A stretch of DNA of 34,288 nt from Verrucomicrobiota bacterium (GTDB taxonomy: Bacteria; Verrucomicrobiota; Verrucomicrobiia; Opitutales; T3Sed10-336): NCBI GenBank assembly GCA_003565135.1, contig PXDC01000484.1:1-34288 (forward strand), given 5' to 3'. This document shows, in pieces, positions 8,172-16,795 of this stretch. The translations under genes and the position numbers were made by a program. Position 1 is the stretch's first letter; every line of letters begins with the position of its first letter. The notes under the pieces are model-generated. The model was not told where the DNA came from. It ran no database searches and worked only from the letters and a program-made list of their open reading frames with translations.

Positions 8172-9680
8172 TCATAGACCGGACGGGATCATGGGCCGGA
8201 TGAAGTACGTGACGATGAACGCATTGGCCAGTCCGAGAACCAGGAGACTTGCGGCCAGGAATACGGTGGGAAAAAGCATGGAGGCGGGGCTTTCTTCGCG
8301 TTCGACCGCGGCGTCCTCCCGCTCGTTCTTTTCGTCGTAGGGTTCGCCGTCGGTTCGCAGGTAAATTTTCTCCAGGACCCGGAAGAAATACACCACGTTG
8401 AGCAGACTGCTTACCAGGATCACCCCGAGGAAGACGTAATTGGCGTTTTCCCACGAACCGAGCACCAGGTACCACTTGCTGAAAAACCCGGCGGTCGGAG
8501 GGAGGCCGATCATCGAAATCGCCGCCAGCGTAAAGGCCGCCATTGTCCAGGGCATCCGGATACGGAATGTCCGATCAAACCGCCGGATATCGGTGTGACC
8601 GAACCGACTGAGAATATTGGTGTTAACCAGGAACAGACAAGCCTTCATAACGGCGTGATTGAGCGTGTGCAAAACCGCTCCAATCATCCCCAACGGCGAC
8701 GCCAGGCCGACCCCGAGCGCAATGTACCCGACCTGGGAGACACTGCTGAAGGCCAGCATGCGCTTCAGGTCCGACTGAGCGATGGCCAGCACCGACCCCC
8801 AGATAATGCCCACGGCGCCGAGGTAACCGATGATGGTCGTGAGGGGTATGCCCTCGCGCACGAAATCCGGGTCAAACATATAAAAGCACCCCCGCAGCAG
8901 CACGTAAGCGGCCACCTTGGTGCCAATGGGCGCGATAATGGCGGTGCTGGTGGAGGTCGCGTAGGTGTAGGCGTCGGACAACCAGCCGTGCATGGGGAAA
9001 AGCGCCATCTTCAGGCCGATGCCAAAAACAATCAAAATAAGCCCCACCGTTGCCGGAGCCGAGTCACCGAGCGCGGGAACCACCCGGGCGACGTCCCCCA
9101 TATTGAACGACCCGGTTTCCATGGCGATAAAGGCGACCCCGAGCAGATAAAACGAAGCACCGATCGTACCGAGAATCAGATATCGAAACGCGGAGAAGGG
9201 CGCCCGCCGGTCTCCGATTGCCACCAGCGCATATCCGGCCAGGGAACTGATTTCCAGGAAGACGTAGAGATTAAAAAGGTCGCCGGTCAGGACGATACCG
9301 AGCAACCCGCCGACCAGGAGGAGGGCCGTACTGTAAAAGGCGGCCTCCTTGCCCGGTGTTTCCCGGGGCACCACGGTTTTGCCGTGGATAAAAACGAAGA
9401 AGGCCATGCCGGTAACCACGGCGCAAAAGAAAGCCGAGAGCGGATCCATGACCAGTTCGATCCCCATGGGGGGCTCCCAACCGCCAAGGTAGTACCTGAC
9501 CTCGCCCCGGGAAGCCGTATAAACGAGCCCCGCCACTGATGCGGCGAAGGCGAGCCCGGAGGTGATCACGGCGGTAACCCACGGGGCATTTCGCCAGCGG
9601 GCCGGAAAGATCACCGCGACGAGCGCACCAAAGAATGCAGGCAGGAGAATGGCGACCGCCAGATGTACCCAGGCCTCCAT
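8172..9680 (-). CDS. Monovalent cation/proton antiporter subunit D (MrpD-like), first copy
   Basis: This is 502 residues from the ATG at 9680. The frame is open further upstream, but that part is arginine-rich and overlaps the C subunit, so it is not coding. It belongs to the NuoL/MrpD family, with Glu in FLEISSLAGYALVAIG, Lys in APIGTKVAAYVLL, SSVSQVGYIALG in the TM8 region, and Lys in TAGFFSKWYLVLG. The ATG overlaps the TAA of the C subunit (TAATG), indicating coupled translation. A cytoplasmic acidic stretch (EKNEREDAAVEREE) lies near the C-terminus before the last helix. This subunit should form one of the complex's proton or cation channels. Confidence 0.9.
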   Translation of the reverse strand: MEAWVHLAVAILLPAFFGALVAVIFPARWRNAPWVTAVITSGLAFAASVAGLVYTASRGEVRYYLGGWEPPMGIELVMDPLSAFFCAVVTGMAFFVFIHGKTVVPRETPGKEAAFYSTALLLVGGLLGIVLTGDLFNLYVFLEISSLAGYALVAIGDRRAPFSAFRYLILGTIGASFYLLGVAFIAMETGSFNMGDVARVVPALGDSAPATVGLILIVFGIGLKMALFPMHGWLSDAYTYATSTSTAIIAPIGTKVAAYVLLRGCFYMFDPDFVREGIPLTTIIGYLGAVGIIWGSVLAIAQSDLKRMLAFSSVSQVGYIALGVGLASPLGMIGAVLHTLNHAVMKACLFLVNTNILSRFGHTDIRRFDRTFRIRMPWTMAAFTLAAISMIGLPPTAGFFSKWYLVLGSWENANYVFLGVILVSSLLNVVYFFRVLEKIYLRTDGEPYDEKNEREDAAVEREESPASMLFPTVFLAASLLVLGLANAFIVTYFIRPMIPSGL

Positions 9681-10054
9681 TACTCGCTCCGCATCCTTTC
9701 CATCAGGACAGGCTCCTCCAGGGTCCCGTAGTTCCGGTATATGGCGATAAGCAAGGCGAAGGCCACGCCCACGATGGCCACGCCGACCACGATGGCGGTA
9801 AGCATGAGGGTATGGGGGAGAGGGTTGAGATAATTGACCGGATCTTCGGAGGGGTAAGCCGGGTCGAGCACCGGCACGGTGGCGTCCCATTTGAACGCGG
9901 CGGCCACAAAAAGCAGGATGATCGCGTTCTGGAAAATGATCATCCCGATGACCTTTTTCATCAGATTCGTTTTCACCAGCATCCCGTACAACCCGATAAC
10001 GAGCAACAGGATGATCGCCCAGTAGGCATAATAACTGTGAAGAAATTCGATCAT
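9680..10054 (-). CDS. mrpC: Mrp antiporter subunit C (MnhC/NuoK-like)
   Basis: This 124-residue, three-helix protein is homologous to NuoK. It starts MIEFLHSYYAYWAIILLLV, has LMKKVIGMIIFQNAIILLF for the second helix and HTLMLTAIVVGVAIVGVAF for the third. The ATG at 10054 was chosen over an upstream in-frame start at 10189 because the latter would add a non-hydrophobic stretch overlapping subunit B by 80 nt. No strong Shine-Dalgarno is visible. The loop between helices 2 and 3 (about 25 residues, DATVPVLDPAYPSEDPVNY) is longer than in a minimal NuoK. It lies between subunit B and the first D subunit, the usual B-C-D order. Confidence 0.88.
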   Translation of the reverse strand: MIEFLHSYYAYWAIILLLVIGLYGMLVKTNLMKKVIGMIIFQNAIILLFVAAAFKWDATVPVLDPAYPSEDPVNYLNPLPHTLMLTAIVVGVAIVGVAFALLIAIYRNYGTLEEPVLMERMRSE

Positions 10055-10109
10055 TTCGGACAACAGAACAGGTTCAATCGCGGCTTGGAAAGATTCATTC
10101 CCGGTATCA

Positions 10110-10598
10110 TTATAATTTGGGCGGCGTCCCGGCACGGTCGCCGGCGGCGTCGACGGCATTGCCGTAGGGATCCGGGGCGACCATGTCATCGAAAATGGCG
10201 ACCAGCGCGGTCATGACGGCGAGCCCGATTCCGAATTCGACCAGGAGAATCCCGTAATAACGCACGACGGGTTCCTCCACGCCCGGGACCGGCACCGCTC
10301 CATAGTCCATGTAATGGCCGCCGAAGGCCAGCGTCACCAGGCCCGCGCCGGCAAAAATCAAAGCCCCGACCGCCGCCAGGGGAATGGCGGCTTCGGTGGA
10401 GACTTCCGACTGCGAAGCGCGGCCTCCCTCGGTCATGCGCAGGAGGAGCACGCCGGCGGCCAGCAGGGCCCCGCCCTGGAATCCACCGCCGGGACTGTAG
10501 TGGCCGTGGATGATCACGTAGATGCCAAAGAGTTGAATCAAGCGGGCGAGAGCCCGACTGACCACAACAATGATCACGCTTTCGGACGGATTAGTCAT
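10110..10598 (-). CDS. mrpB: Mrp antiporter subunit B (MnhB domain)
   Basis: This 162-residue protein has the MnhB signature GIYVIIHGHYSPGGGFQGG at residues ~25-43, followed by three more hydrophobic segments. The C-terminal tail (DDMVAPDPYGNAVDAAGDR) is hydrophilic. AAGGAGG lies 4 nt upstream of the ATG at 10598. The gene overlaps the end of the MbhE-like gene by 8 nt. MnhB is an integral subunit of Mrp Na+/H+ antiporters and of related membrane-bound hydrogenases. Confidence 0.92.
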   Translation of the reverse strand: MTNPSESVIIVVVSRALARLIQLFGIYVIIHGHYSPGGGFQGGALLAAGVLLLRMTEGGRASQSEVSTEAAIPLAAVGALIFAGAGLVTLAFGGHYMDYGAVPVPGVEEPVVRYYGILLVEFGIGLAVMTALVAIFDDMVAPDPYGNAVDAAGDRAGTPPKL

Positions 10599-10890
10599 AC
10601 ATCCTCCTTCGCAAAATCAGCAGGCAGCAGACTCCGGCGGTAAAAACGACGATGACCTCGCCCAGTGTATCCACGCTCCGGTAATCCGCCAGAATCACCG
10701 TAACCATGTTGGGGGTCGCGGCATCCCGGTAGGCATTCCCGATAAAATAGGCTCCGGCCACCGGATCCCCGACCACATTTTCCTTCCTGTGCATCGGGGC
10801 CTCCGGATCCCCCCGGGCCGGGAGGTGAATGGTGGCGTACACCAGCAGGCCGGTAAAAAGCAGGAGCATTATGTAGTTCGCAATTCTCAA
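10591..10890 (-). CDS. MbhE-like subunit (stand-alone MrpA C-terminal domain), TTG start
   Basis: This 99-residue protein matches the last domain of MrpA, which exists as a free-standing subunit E in membrane-bound hydrogenase-type complexes. It has one N-terminal helix (MLLLFTGLLVYATIHL), a conserved loop (VTVILADYRSVDTLGEVIVV) and a final helix. I chose a TTG start at 10890: AAGGAGG at 10899-10905 (minus strand) lies 8 nt upstream, and the TTG overlaps the TGA of the preceding gene. The alternative ATG at 10869 has no such site. It implies that MrpA is split in this organism. Confidence 0.85.
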   Translation of the reverse strand: MRIANYIMLLLFTGLLVYATIHLPARGDPEAPMHRKENVVGDPVAGAYFIGNAYRDAATPNMVTVILADYRSVDTLGEVIVVFTAGVCCLLILRRRMYD

Positions 10891-11132
10891 TCCCGGGTCC
10901 TCCTTGATGTTTGGAATACGGCCGCGATAAAATAAACCCCGACGATTCCGGCGCCCACCACGGCCTCGGTAAACCCGACATCGATGGCACCCATGGAAAC
11001 AAACAGCAGCGCCATGGTGAACGTGAATGCGGTTGCGGCCGCGGCGGCGGCCAGCAGGTCCCTGACCGAAAGAGCCAGCACGGCCGTGGTCAGAAGCAAA
11101 ATAAACAGGACCAGTTCGACCAGCCAATTCAT
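10887..11132 (-). CDS. MbhD-like subunit (DUF4040, stand-alone MrpA fragment)
   Basis: This 81-residue, three-helix protein (MNWLVELVLFILLLTTAVLA..., then AFTFTMALLFVSMGAIDVGF..., then GAGIVGVYFIAAVF) matches the small domain that precedes the C-terminal domain of MrpA. The ATG at 11132 overlaps the TGA of subunit G (ATGA) and has GGAAGGAAA upstream. The gene overlaps the TTG start of the MbhE-like gene. The frame extends to 11168, but the added residues are not hydrophobic. Confidence 0.86.
   Translation of the reverse strand: MNWLVELVLFILLLTTAVLALSVRDLLAAAAAATAFTFTMALLFVSMGAIDVGFTEAVVGAGIVGVYFIAAVFQTSRRTRD
10899..10905 (-). promoter_or_regulatory. Ribosome binding site deciding the TTG start of the MbhE-like gene
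   Basis: The minus strand reads AAGGAGG here, 8 nt before the TTG at 10890. It lies inside the end of the MbhD-like gene. Confidence 0.65.
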
Positions 11133-11458
11133 CGGGTTTCCTTCCGCTGGGATTTTCCGTTGGCCCACGGGCGTTCACCGTGATTCCAGGCCGCACGCGC
11201 CAGGGCATGGATGGCCACGGGGTTGGCGACCATGATAAAGGCTATGGCGATCAGGAGTTTGCCCATTGCCTGGGTCAATCCCTCGTGAACCGCCAGGCCG
11301 GCGAGCAGGAATATGATACCGGTCGTATCAACCTTGCTGGCGGCGTGGGAACGGGTGAAAAAATCGGGAAGCCGCAGGATGCCCAGACTGCCCACCAGCA
11401 TGATCAGGAGACCCGAAACAATCAGAAACACCGCCAAAACATCCTGGACCAGGCTCAT
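11129..11458 (-). CDS. mrpG: Mrp antiporter subunit G (MnhG)
   Basis: This 109-residue protein of the MnhG/PhaG family has three helices and the conserved GSLGILRLPDFFTRSHAASK loop, where the family's RxPDxxxRxHA motif is intact. The C-terminal ~20 residues (NHGERPWANGKSQRKETR) are basic and hydrophilic. Its ATG overlaps the TGA of subunit F (ATGA), and its own TGA overlaps the start of the MbhD-like gene, so translation is probably coupled through this part of the operon. Confidence 0.93.
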   Translation of the reverse strand: MSLVQDVLAVFLIVSGLLIMLVGSLGILRLPDFFTRSHAASKVDTTGIIFLLAGLAVHEGLTQAMGKLLIAIAFIMVANPVAIHALARAAWNHGERPWANGKSQRKETR

Positions 11459-11727
11459 GATTCCGGACTCCTTTCCCGGGTGAAGTATTTAGCCACGGCG
11501 ATCCCGGCAATGAAGTTGAGGACCGCGTAAGCCAGGGCGATGTCGGCGAACATATAAAATCTCCCGTAGAGGAACCCGAACATGCAAACCAACCCGATGG
11601 TCTTGGCACCCATGGCGCCGATCGCGAGCAGGCGATCGAACACGGTGGGCCCCCGCATGACCCGGTAAAAAGGGAGCAGAACAATCGCAACCAGGGCCAC
11701 CGTCGCCGCTACAAAGAACGTATCCAT
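11455..11727 (-). CDS. mrpF: Mrp antiporter subunit F (MnhF)
   Basis: This 90-residue, three-helix protein of the MnhF/PhaF family has the diagnostic YRVMRGPTVFDRLLAIGAMG loop after the first helix. It begins 3 nt after the stop of subunit E and overlaps the start of subunit G by 4 nt. In Mrp complexes F is a small integral subunit required for assembly and activity. Confidence 0.93.
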   Translation of the reverse strand: MDTFFVAATVALVAIVLLPFYRVMRGPTVFDRLLAIGAMGAKTIGLVCMFGFLYGRFYMFADIALAYAVLNFIAGIAVAKYFTRERSPES

Positions 11728-11730
11728 AGC

Positions 11731-12312
11731 CTAGAGCTCCCCCGGTTTCGTCACAATTCTTCCGTCCCGGACCACCCGCTCACCGGTACCGCCGAAAAGA
11801 CGGGCCACGTGTCGGGGAATGGCGCCTTCGAGCAATTCGTCCGCATTCCGCCGGGTGAGCGCGTGCACCCGGTAACGGTCGCCGTCGACCTCCAGCGTCA
11901 GCGTTCCGGGTGTCAGGGTAATCGAGTTGCCGAGGGTTACGCGAGCCACCGAATGCGGTTGGTCGCTCGTGAACTCCACCAGGCAGGGGTCGATTCGGAT
12001 GCGCGGGGAAAGGACGATCATAGCCACCTGCCAGGTCGCTTGGACCATCTGGACCGCGAGCCAGGGAAGGTAGAACGGAAAACGGTGAAAATGGGCCAGC
12101 AGCGCCTTATCCGCCTTGTCCCGGCGGCTCCCCGGAAGGCGGAGCTGCAATCCCATTACGATGCCGACCGAGATCAAACCGAACCCGATGTGTACGGGAT
12201 CGAACTTCCCGCTCATCATAAACCAGAACAGGAGCAGGACGCCCGCTTCGATCCAAAGAAAACCGGTTGGGCGGCGACCTCCTGGCGAACTGGCTGGTGA
12301 TTCACTCGGCAT
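11731..12312 (-). CDS. mrpE: Mrp antiporter subunit E (MnhE)
   Basis: This is 193 residues from the ATG at 12312. A TTG at 12330 in the same frame is an alternative; neither has a convincing Shine-Dalgarno. Two or three N-terminal helices are followed by the soluble MnhE domain, with VLSPRIRIDPCLVEF and the conserved VTLGNSITLTPGTLTLEVDG segment. It is the first gene of the Mrp operon. The order E-F-G-MbhD-MbhE-B-C-D differs from the classical A-B-C-D-E-F-G operon and resembles that seen in MBH-related and split-MrpA clusters. Confidence 0.9.
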   Translation of the reverse strand: MPSESPASSPGGRRPTGFLWIEAGVLLLFWFMMSGKFDPVHIGFGLISVGIVMGLQLRLPGSRRDKADKALLAHFHRFPFYLPWLAVQMVQATWQVAMIVLSPRIRIDPCLVEFTSDQPHSVARVTLGNSITLTPGTLTLEVDGDRYRVHALTRRNADELLEGAIPRHVARLFGGTGERVVRDGRIVTKPGEL

Positions 12313-12364
12313 ATTGAACGCGAAAAACAAATGAAGCGTTTATGATTACAGCGTAAAGGAAAAG

Positions 12365-12392
12365 ACGTTAGAATCCCCCCCTCACCGGTCAA
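12365..12392 (-). promoter_or_regulatory. Possible sigma-70-like promoter of the Mrp operon
   Basis: On the minus strand TTGACC (12387-12392) is followed after 16 nt by TAACGT (12365-12370), about 50 nt before the mrpE start. The -35 match is good and the -10 match is poor. It lies in the 167-nt gap between the RND pump stop and mrpE, which is the natural place for an operon promoter. The organism's promoter consensus is unknown. Confidence 0.28.
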
Positions 12393-12479
12393 GGGGAAAG
12401 GAAAATCCTCCCGGCCGAGTCCGACCGGCACGGTTCCGGAGGGGCCGGGCAGCCGGAAACGGTCGCTTTCCCGGTACGA

Positions 12480-15400
12480 TCAGGCTTCGACCGGTTCCGG
12501 CTGGCGATGGCGGTTAAACCAGACGTAGACGATGGGGATGACAAAAAGCGTGATCAACCCCGAGCTGAGCAAGCCGCCTATCACGGCGCGCGCCAACGGG
12601 GCCTGCGCCTCGGCGCCCTCACCGACACCCATGGCCAGCGGGACCAGGGCGAGCATCGTGGTCAGGGACGTCATCAGGATCGGCCGCAATCGCCGCCGGC
12701 CGGCTTCACGCGCCGCGTCGTCGGCCGAGGACCCGTCCGCCTGCAGGCGGGAAGCCTGGTCGACGATGAGGATGGCGTTGTTGACCACAATGCCGCCGAG
12801 CATAATGAGACCGATATACGATTGCACATTGAGGGTGCTCCCGGTGAGGAAAAGCAAAAGGATGGCACCGATCCCCGCCATGGGAACGGAAAACATCACA
12901 ACCAGCGGATTGCGCAGGGATTCGTAAAGGCAGGCCATCACCATGTACACGAGGAGAATCGAAAGCATCATGCTTATCAGCAGCTCGCGAAAGGCCTCCT
13001 GCTGCTCCTCGTAATCGCCCCGGACAAACATCTGGTAGTTCGCCGGGGTCGGGATCCCGGCCAGCACCTCGAGAATATCGCGGCTGGCCGAGCCGAGATC
13101 GCGGTCGGAGAAATTAATCGAAACGTTGGCCACCCGCTGCTGATTGCGCCGTTCGATCTGGGTGGGACCCGGCTCGCGGGAAAACGCCACCAGGCTGCGC
13201 AGGGAAACCTGGTCCCCGTCGCCGTTGGGAATGGTCAGATTCAGAACGTCGTCCAGTTCCATGCGGTCGGCATCGCGCAACCGAAGGAGCATCCGGACCT
13301 CGTCGCCGTTGTCCCGGAACTCCCCGGCCCGGGACCCCCCCACCGCGGTGCGGAGCATGCGGGCAACCTGGCCGGTGGTGATCCCGAAATCGGCCGCCCG
13401 GTCCCGGTCGATCCGCACCAACTGCCGCGGCACGCCGTCCTGCCGGCTGAGCTCGACATCGGTCACTCCCGGAATGGACTCCACCGCCGCCGCCACCTGG
13501 GCGGCGAGGGCGTCGAGGGTGTTCAGGTCGAACCCGGTTATCTCCACCCCGAGCCGGTCGTCCTCCCCGCCGCCCGCGCCCATGCGGAGGATGAAGAGAC
13601 CGCGCCCGGGACTGACACGCAGGTCGACCCCGGGAATATCCCGGAACTTCGGGCGAAGGGCGTTGGCGATCTCCTCGCTCGACCGGTCGCGGTCGCGCGC
13701 CGGCACCAGGTAGGCCCGCACGCTTCCGCGGATGCCGCCGGTTCCCCGCCATCCCCAGGATCCGGACCGGACCTCCATATTTTCGATCTCCGCCACGTTT
13801 TCCCGCACGATTCGTTCGACTTCGCGCATCTTGGCGTCCATCGCCTCTATACGCGTTCCCGCCTCCATGTCCGCATTCACCCGGACCTCGCCCTCGTCCG
13901 CCTCGGGCATAAACTCGGTACCGAGCCGGGGAACCAGCAAAAGGGCCCCGGCAAAAAGAACCACGGCGGCTCCGAACACCGCCACCGGCCGGCGCAGGGC
14001 GCGGTCGAGCGCCCGGCTATAGAGGGCCTCCAGGCGCCGGAACCGCTCGGCCGCCCACCCGAGCAGGCGACGACCGACATCCCTCCGCGCCCCCGGTCCC
14101 GGCGGCGCGGTCCCGGGAACCCTCGACGCCAGCATGGGGACCAGGCTCAAAGCGACCACGAGCGAACACAGCAGGGTGAAGCCGATGACATAGGCCAGCT
14201 GGCGAAACATCACACCCGACACCCCTTCGAGAAAGACCAGGGGAAGGAATATGGCCAGGGTGGTCAGCGTGCTGGCCACGATGGCCGCGGCCACCTCCGA
14301 GGCGCCCTGATGGGCCGCCTTGCGCGGTGCGGCACCCTGTTCCCGCAACCGGAAAATATTCTCCAGCACCACAATGGCATTGTCCACCATCATCCCCACT
14401 CCGAGCGCGATCCCGCCCAGGGTCATCAGGTTGAGGGTCAGGCCGGTGAAATACATGAGGGAGAAGGCCGCGATGATGGAGATCGGGATAGCCGTGGCAA
14501 TGATGGCGGTGCTGCGGATGCTGCGGAGGAAAAAAAGCAGCACCACGATGGCGAGGAGCCCGCCGTAAAGAATGGAACGATTGACGTTGGCGATCGACCT
14601 CTGGATGTACTGCGAGGTATCCCGGATCGGAGTCAGCGTCAGCTGGGGGAAATCGCGATTGATCCGGGCGATCTCGCGCCGCACCTCCCGCACCACCTGA
14701 ACGGTGTTGGTCCCCGATTGTTTGCGGATCGCGAGACTGACACCCGGTTCTCCATTGATGCGGGTAATGCGGGTCACTTCGGCATGCGTGTCGTGCACGT
14801 CGGCCAATTGACCGAGATAAACCGGGGCCCCCTCGCGCGTGGCCACCACCACGTCGCGCAGTTCATCGAGGCTGGAGAGCAGCCCCGGGGTTCGCAGGGC
14901 CATGCGCAAGCGGCCATCCTCGATCTCCCCTGCCGGGACGACAACGTTCTCTTCGCGAATGGCCTCGATAATCCGGTCCAGGGACAGGCCCAATGCCTGC
15001 ACCCGATCCGGGTCGACGGTAATCTGGATCTCGCGCTCCAGGCCGCCCCAGACGTCGACCGCCCCCACCCCGGGCACCCGGTCCAGCCGATTGCGGACCT
15101 GGTTGTCGAGCAGCCGGCGGAGGTCGATCTCATCCAGCCGGGAGGATGCGCCGACGATGAGTACCGGGAAAGCATTCGGGTCGAATTTGCGCAACTGAGG
15201 GCGGTCGGCATCGTCCGGAAGGTTGTTGAGCACGCGGTCGAGCCGGTCACGAACGTCGTTGGAGGCTTCGTCCAGGTTGGTTCCCCAGATAAACGACAGC
15301 ACCACACTGCTGCTCCCTTCGCTCGAAACCGACGTGATCTCCTCCACCCCCGGTACGGCCGCGACCGCCTCTTCCACCGTACGGGTGATCAACTGCTCAA

Positions 15401-15575
15401 CCTCCTCCGGGCTCGCGTTGTCGTAGCTGGTGACCACCGTCAGGCGCGGAAACTCGATCTCCGGGATCAGGTCGATCGGGAGCCGGGCCAGGGAGATCGC
15501 GCCCACCAGGATCACGATCAGGCAGACCATGACCGTAAAAACGGGACGATTGATACTGAATGAGGAAAGATTCAT
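12480..15575 (-). CDS. RND-family multidrug efflux pump, inner-membrane transporter
   Basis: This 1031-residue AcrB-type (HAE-1) transporter opens with MNLSSFSINRPVFTVMVCLI, which starts the first helix. A large periplasmic loop follows, then GMMVDNAIVVLENIFRLRE in TM4. The proton-relay region has Asp-Asn where AcrB has Asp-Asp, as is common in this subfamily. The second half repeats the fold, with GGIVVNNAILIVDQASRLQ and RLRPILMTSLTTMLALVPLA. GAGGTG lies 2 nt before the ATG at 15575, which overlaps the adaptor's TGA. Substrates cannot be inferred. No TolC-type outer-membrane channel is encoded next to it. Confidence 0.95.
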   Translation of the reverse strand: MNLSSFSINRPVFTVMVCLIVILVGAISLARLPIDLIPEIEFPRLTVVTSYDNASPEEVEQLITRTVEEAVAAVPGVEEITSVSSEGSSSVVLSFIWGTNLDEASNDVRDRLDRVLNNLPDDADRPQLRKFDPNAFPVLIVGASSRLDEIDLRRLLDNQVRNRLDRVPGVGAVDVWGGLEREIQITVDPDRVQALGLSLDRIIEAIREENVVVPAGEIEDGRLRMALRTPGLLSSLDELRDVVVATREGAPVYLGQLADVHDTHAEVTRITRINGEPGVSLAIRKQSGTNTVQVVREVRREIARINRDFPQLTLTPIRDTSQYIQRSIANVNRSILYGGLLAIVVLLFFLRSIRSTAIIATAIPISIIAAFSLMYFTGLTLNLMTLGGIALGVGMMVDNAIVVLENIFRLREQGAAPRKAAHQGASEVAAAIVASTLTTLAIFLPLVFLEGVSGVMFRQLAYVIGFTLLCSLVVALSLVPMLASRVPGTAPPGPGARRDVGRRLLGWAAERFRRLEALYSRALDRALRRPVAVFGAAVVLFAGALLLVPRLGTEFMPEADEGEVRVNADMEAGTRIEAMDAKMREVERIVRENVAEIENMEVRSGSWGWRGTGGIRGSVRAYLVPARDRDRSSEEIANALRPKFRDIPGVDLRVSPGRGLFILRMGAGGGEDDRLGVEITGFDLNTLDALAAQVAAAVESIPGVTDVELSRQDGVPRQLVRIDRDRAADFGITTGQVARMLRTAVGGSRAGEFRDNGDEVRMLLRLRDADRMELDDVLNLTIPNGDGDQVSLRSLVAFSREPGPTQIERRNQQRVANVSINFSDRDLGSASRDILEVLAGIPTPANYQMFVRGDYEEQQEAFRELLISMMLSILLVYMVMACLYESLRNPLVVMFSVPMAGIGAILLLFLTGSTLNVQSYIGLIMLGGIVVNNAILIVDQASRLQADGSSADDAAREAGRRRLRPILMTSLTTMLALVPLAMGVGEGAEAQAPLARAVIGGLLSSGLITLFVIPIVYVWFNRHRQPEPVEA

Positions 15576-16795
15576 CGCACCTCGCCCGCCTCATCGAACC
15601 GGGCGACACCTTCGACGTCGCCGGAATCGCCCCGTCCCACCACCCGGACCCGCGTGCCGTCGGCCAATTGGTCCTGCCCCAGGACCACGACGTCCCCGCT
15701 CAGTTCGGGTTCGGCGATCTGGATACGGCCGCCCTCGATATAGCCGGTGCGCACCTCGACAAACCGGGCCTTGTCGCCCTCCTCCCCGCTCTCGACCATA
15801 AAGACCCCTTCGCGACCCTCGCGGCGGACGATCGAATCCCGGGGGACCACCACGGCGTCCTCGGCTCTGCCGAGTTCCAGCGATACCCGGACAAACTGTC
15901 CCGGTTTCAGGCGCTCCTCCGGGTTGGGCACCTCGAGCTCGACCCGGGCGTGCCGCGACGATTCCCGGAACTGCGGCGCAAGGCGAATAACGGCCCCGGG
16001 AAACGTTTCATCCGGAAGCACATCGCTGGTCACGGTTCCCTCCTGGCCGATCCGGACGCGCGGGTAATCCCGCTCGGTCACCTGAAACACGGCCCGAAGG
16101 TTCCGCAGGTCGACCAGGGAAACAATGGGCTGGTTGGCGGTCAGGGTGGTCCCCTCGTCGACGTAGCGTTCCCCCACCACCCGGCTGTCGCCTTCGCCCT
16201 CCCATCGCGCCGCAATTCGAGTGTAGGAGAGCCTCAGCTCCGCCGCCCGCAAACCGGCCTGGCGCTGCTCGATCGTCGCTTCGGCCACCCGGACCCGCGA
16301 TCGCTCGGCCAGGACCCGAGCCTCGGCCGCTTCCAGGTCCGCCGCCGACGCCACGCGCCGCTCCCGCAGGGCCTGCACCCGGTCGCGCTCCCGTTCGGCC
16401 AGCTCCAGCGAGCTCCCGGCCTCCTCCAGGTTCGCCCGGGCCACCTCGACCTCCGCCTGCGACTGGGCCACCTCCTGCACGAACCCCTCGTCGTCCAGGC
16501 GCGCGATAAGCTGCCCGCGCTCGATGGGATCGCCGATATCCACCGGCAGCGAGGAAAGCTGGCCGCCCACCTTGGCGGCGACGTCGAATCGCGACCGCGA
16601 GGCGAGCGACCCGCTGAAGGTGCGCAGGTTCCGCACGGTATCCCGCTCCACCGAAACCACCTCAACCGCCACCGCGCCGGGCTCCCGGACCCGGTCAACC
16701 GGTTCGTCGGCGAAGCGCTGGTAAAACAACGCGACCAGCGCAAGGGCCAGAAAGCCGCCGAACACAGCCATCAGAAGTTTTCGTACCTTGTTCAT
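15572..16795 (-). CDS. RND efflux periplasmic adaptor (membrane fusion protein)
   Basis: This 407-residue HlyD/AcrA-type adaptor has an N-terminal membrane anchor or signal (LLMAVFGGFLALALVALFY). The first half of the lipoyl domain (VAAKVGGQLSSLPVDIGDPI) precedes an alpha-helical hairpin rich in Glu/Arg/Ala (~residues 110-190), then a beta-barrel (GTVTSDVLPDETFPGAVIRL). The C-terminal membrane-proximal domain carries VVPRDSIVRREGREGVFMVE. It bridges the inner-membrane pump to an outer-membrane channel. It overlaps tetR upstream and the pump gene downstream by 4 nt each (ATGA), forming a tight three-gene operon. Confidence 0.94.
   Translation of the reverse strand: MNKVRKLLMAVFGGFLALALVALFYQRFADEPVDRVREPGAVAVEVVSVERDTVRNLRTFSGSLASRSRFDVAAKVGGQLSSLPVDIGDPIERGQLIARLDDEGFVQEVAQSQAEVEVARANLEEAGSSLELAERERDRVQALRERRVASAADLEAAEARVLAERSRVRVAEATIEQRQAGLRAAELRLSYTRIAARWEGEGDSRVVGERYVDEGTTLTANQPIVSLVDLRNLRAVFQVTERDYPRVRIGQEGTVTSDVLPDETFPGAVIRLAPQFRESSRHARVELEVPNPEERLKPGQFVRVSLELGRAEDAVVVPRDSIVRREGREGVFMVESGEEGDKARFVEVRTGYIEGGRIQIAEPELSGDVVVLGQDQLADGTRVRVVGRGDSGDVEGVARFDEAGEVR

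Noticed and set aside
9681-9890. Upstream extension of the 502-aa antiporter subunit to a start at 9890
   Set aside because: The added 70 residues are arginine/glycine-rich, not hydrophobic, and read through the C-subunit gene in another frame. The ATG at 9680 overlaps the C-subunit stop.
12507-15563. A 1018-codon open frame on the plus strand, antisense to the RND pump
   Set aside because: Composition is dominated by His, Gln, Arg and Gly with no fold signature. It is a GC-driven shadow of the AcrB-type gene.
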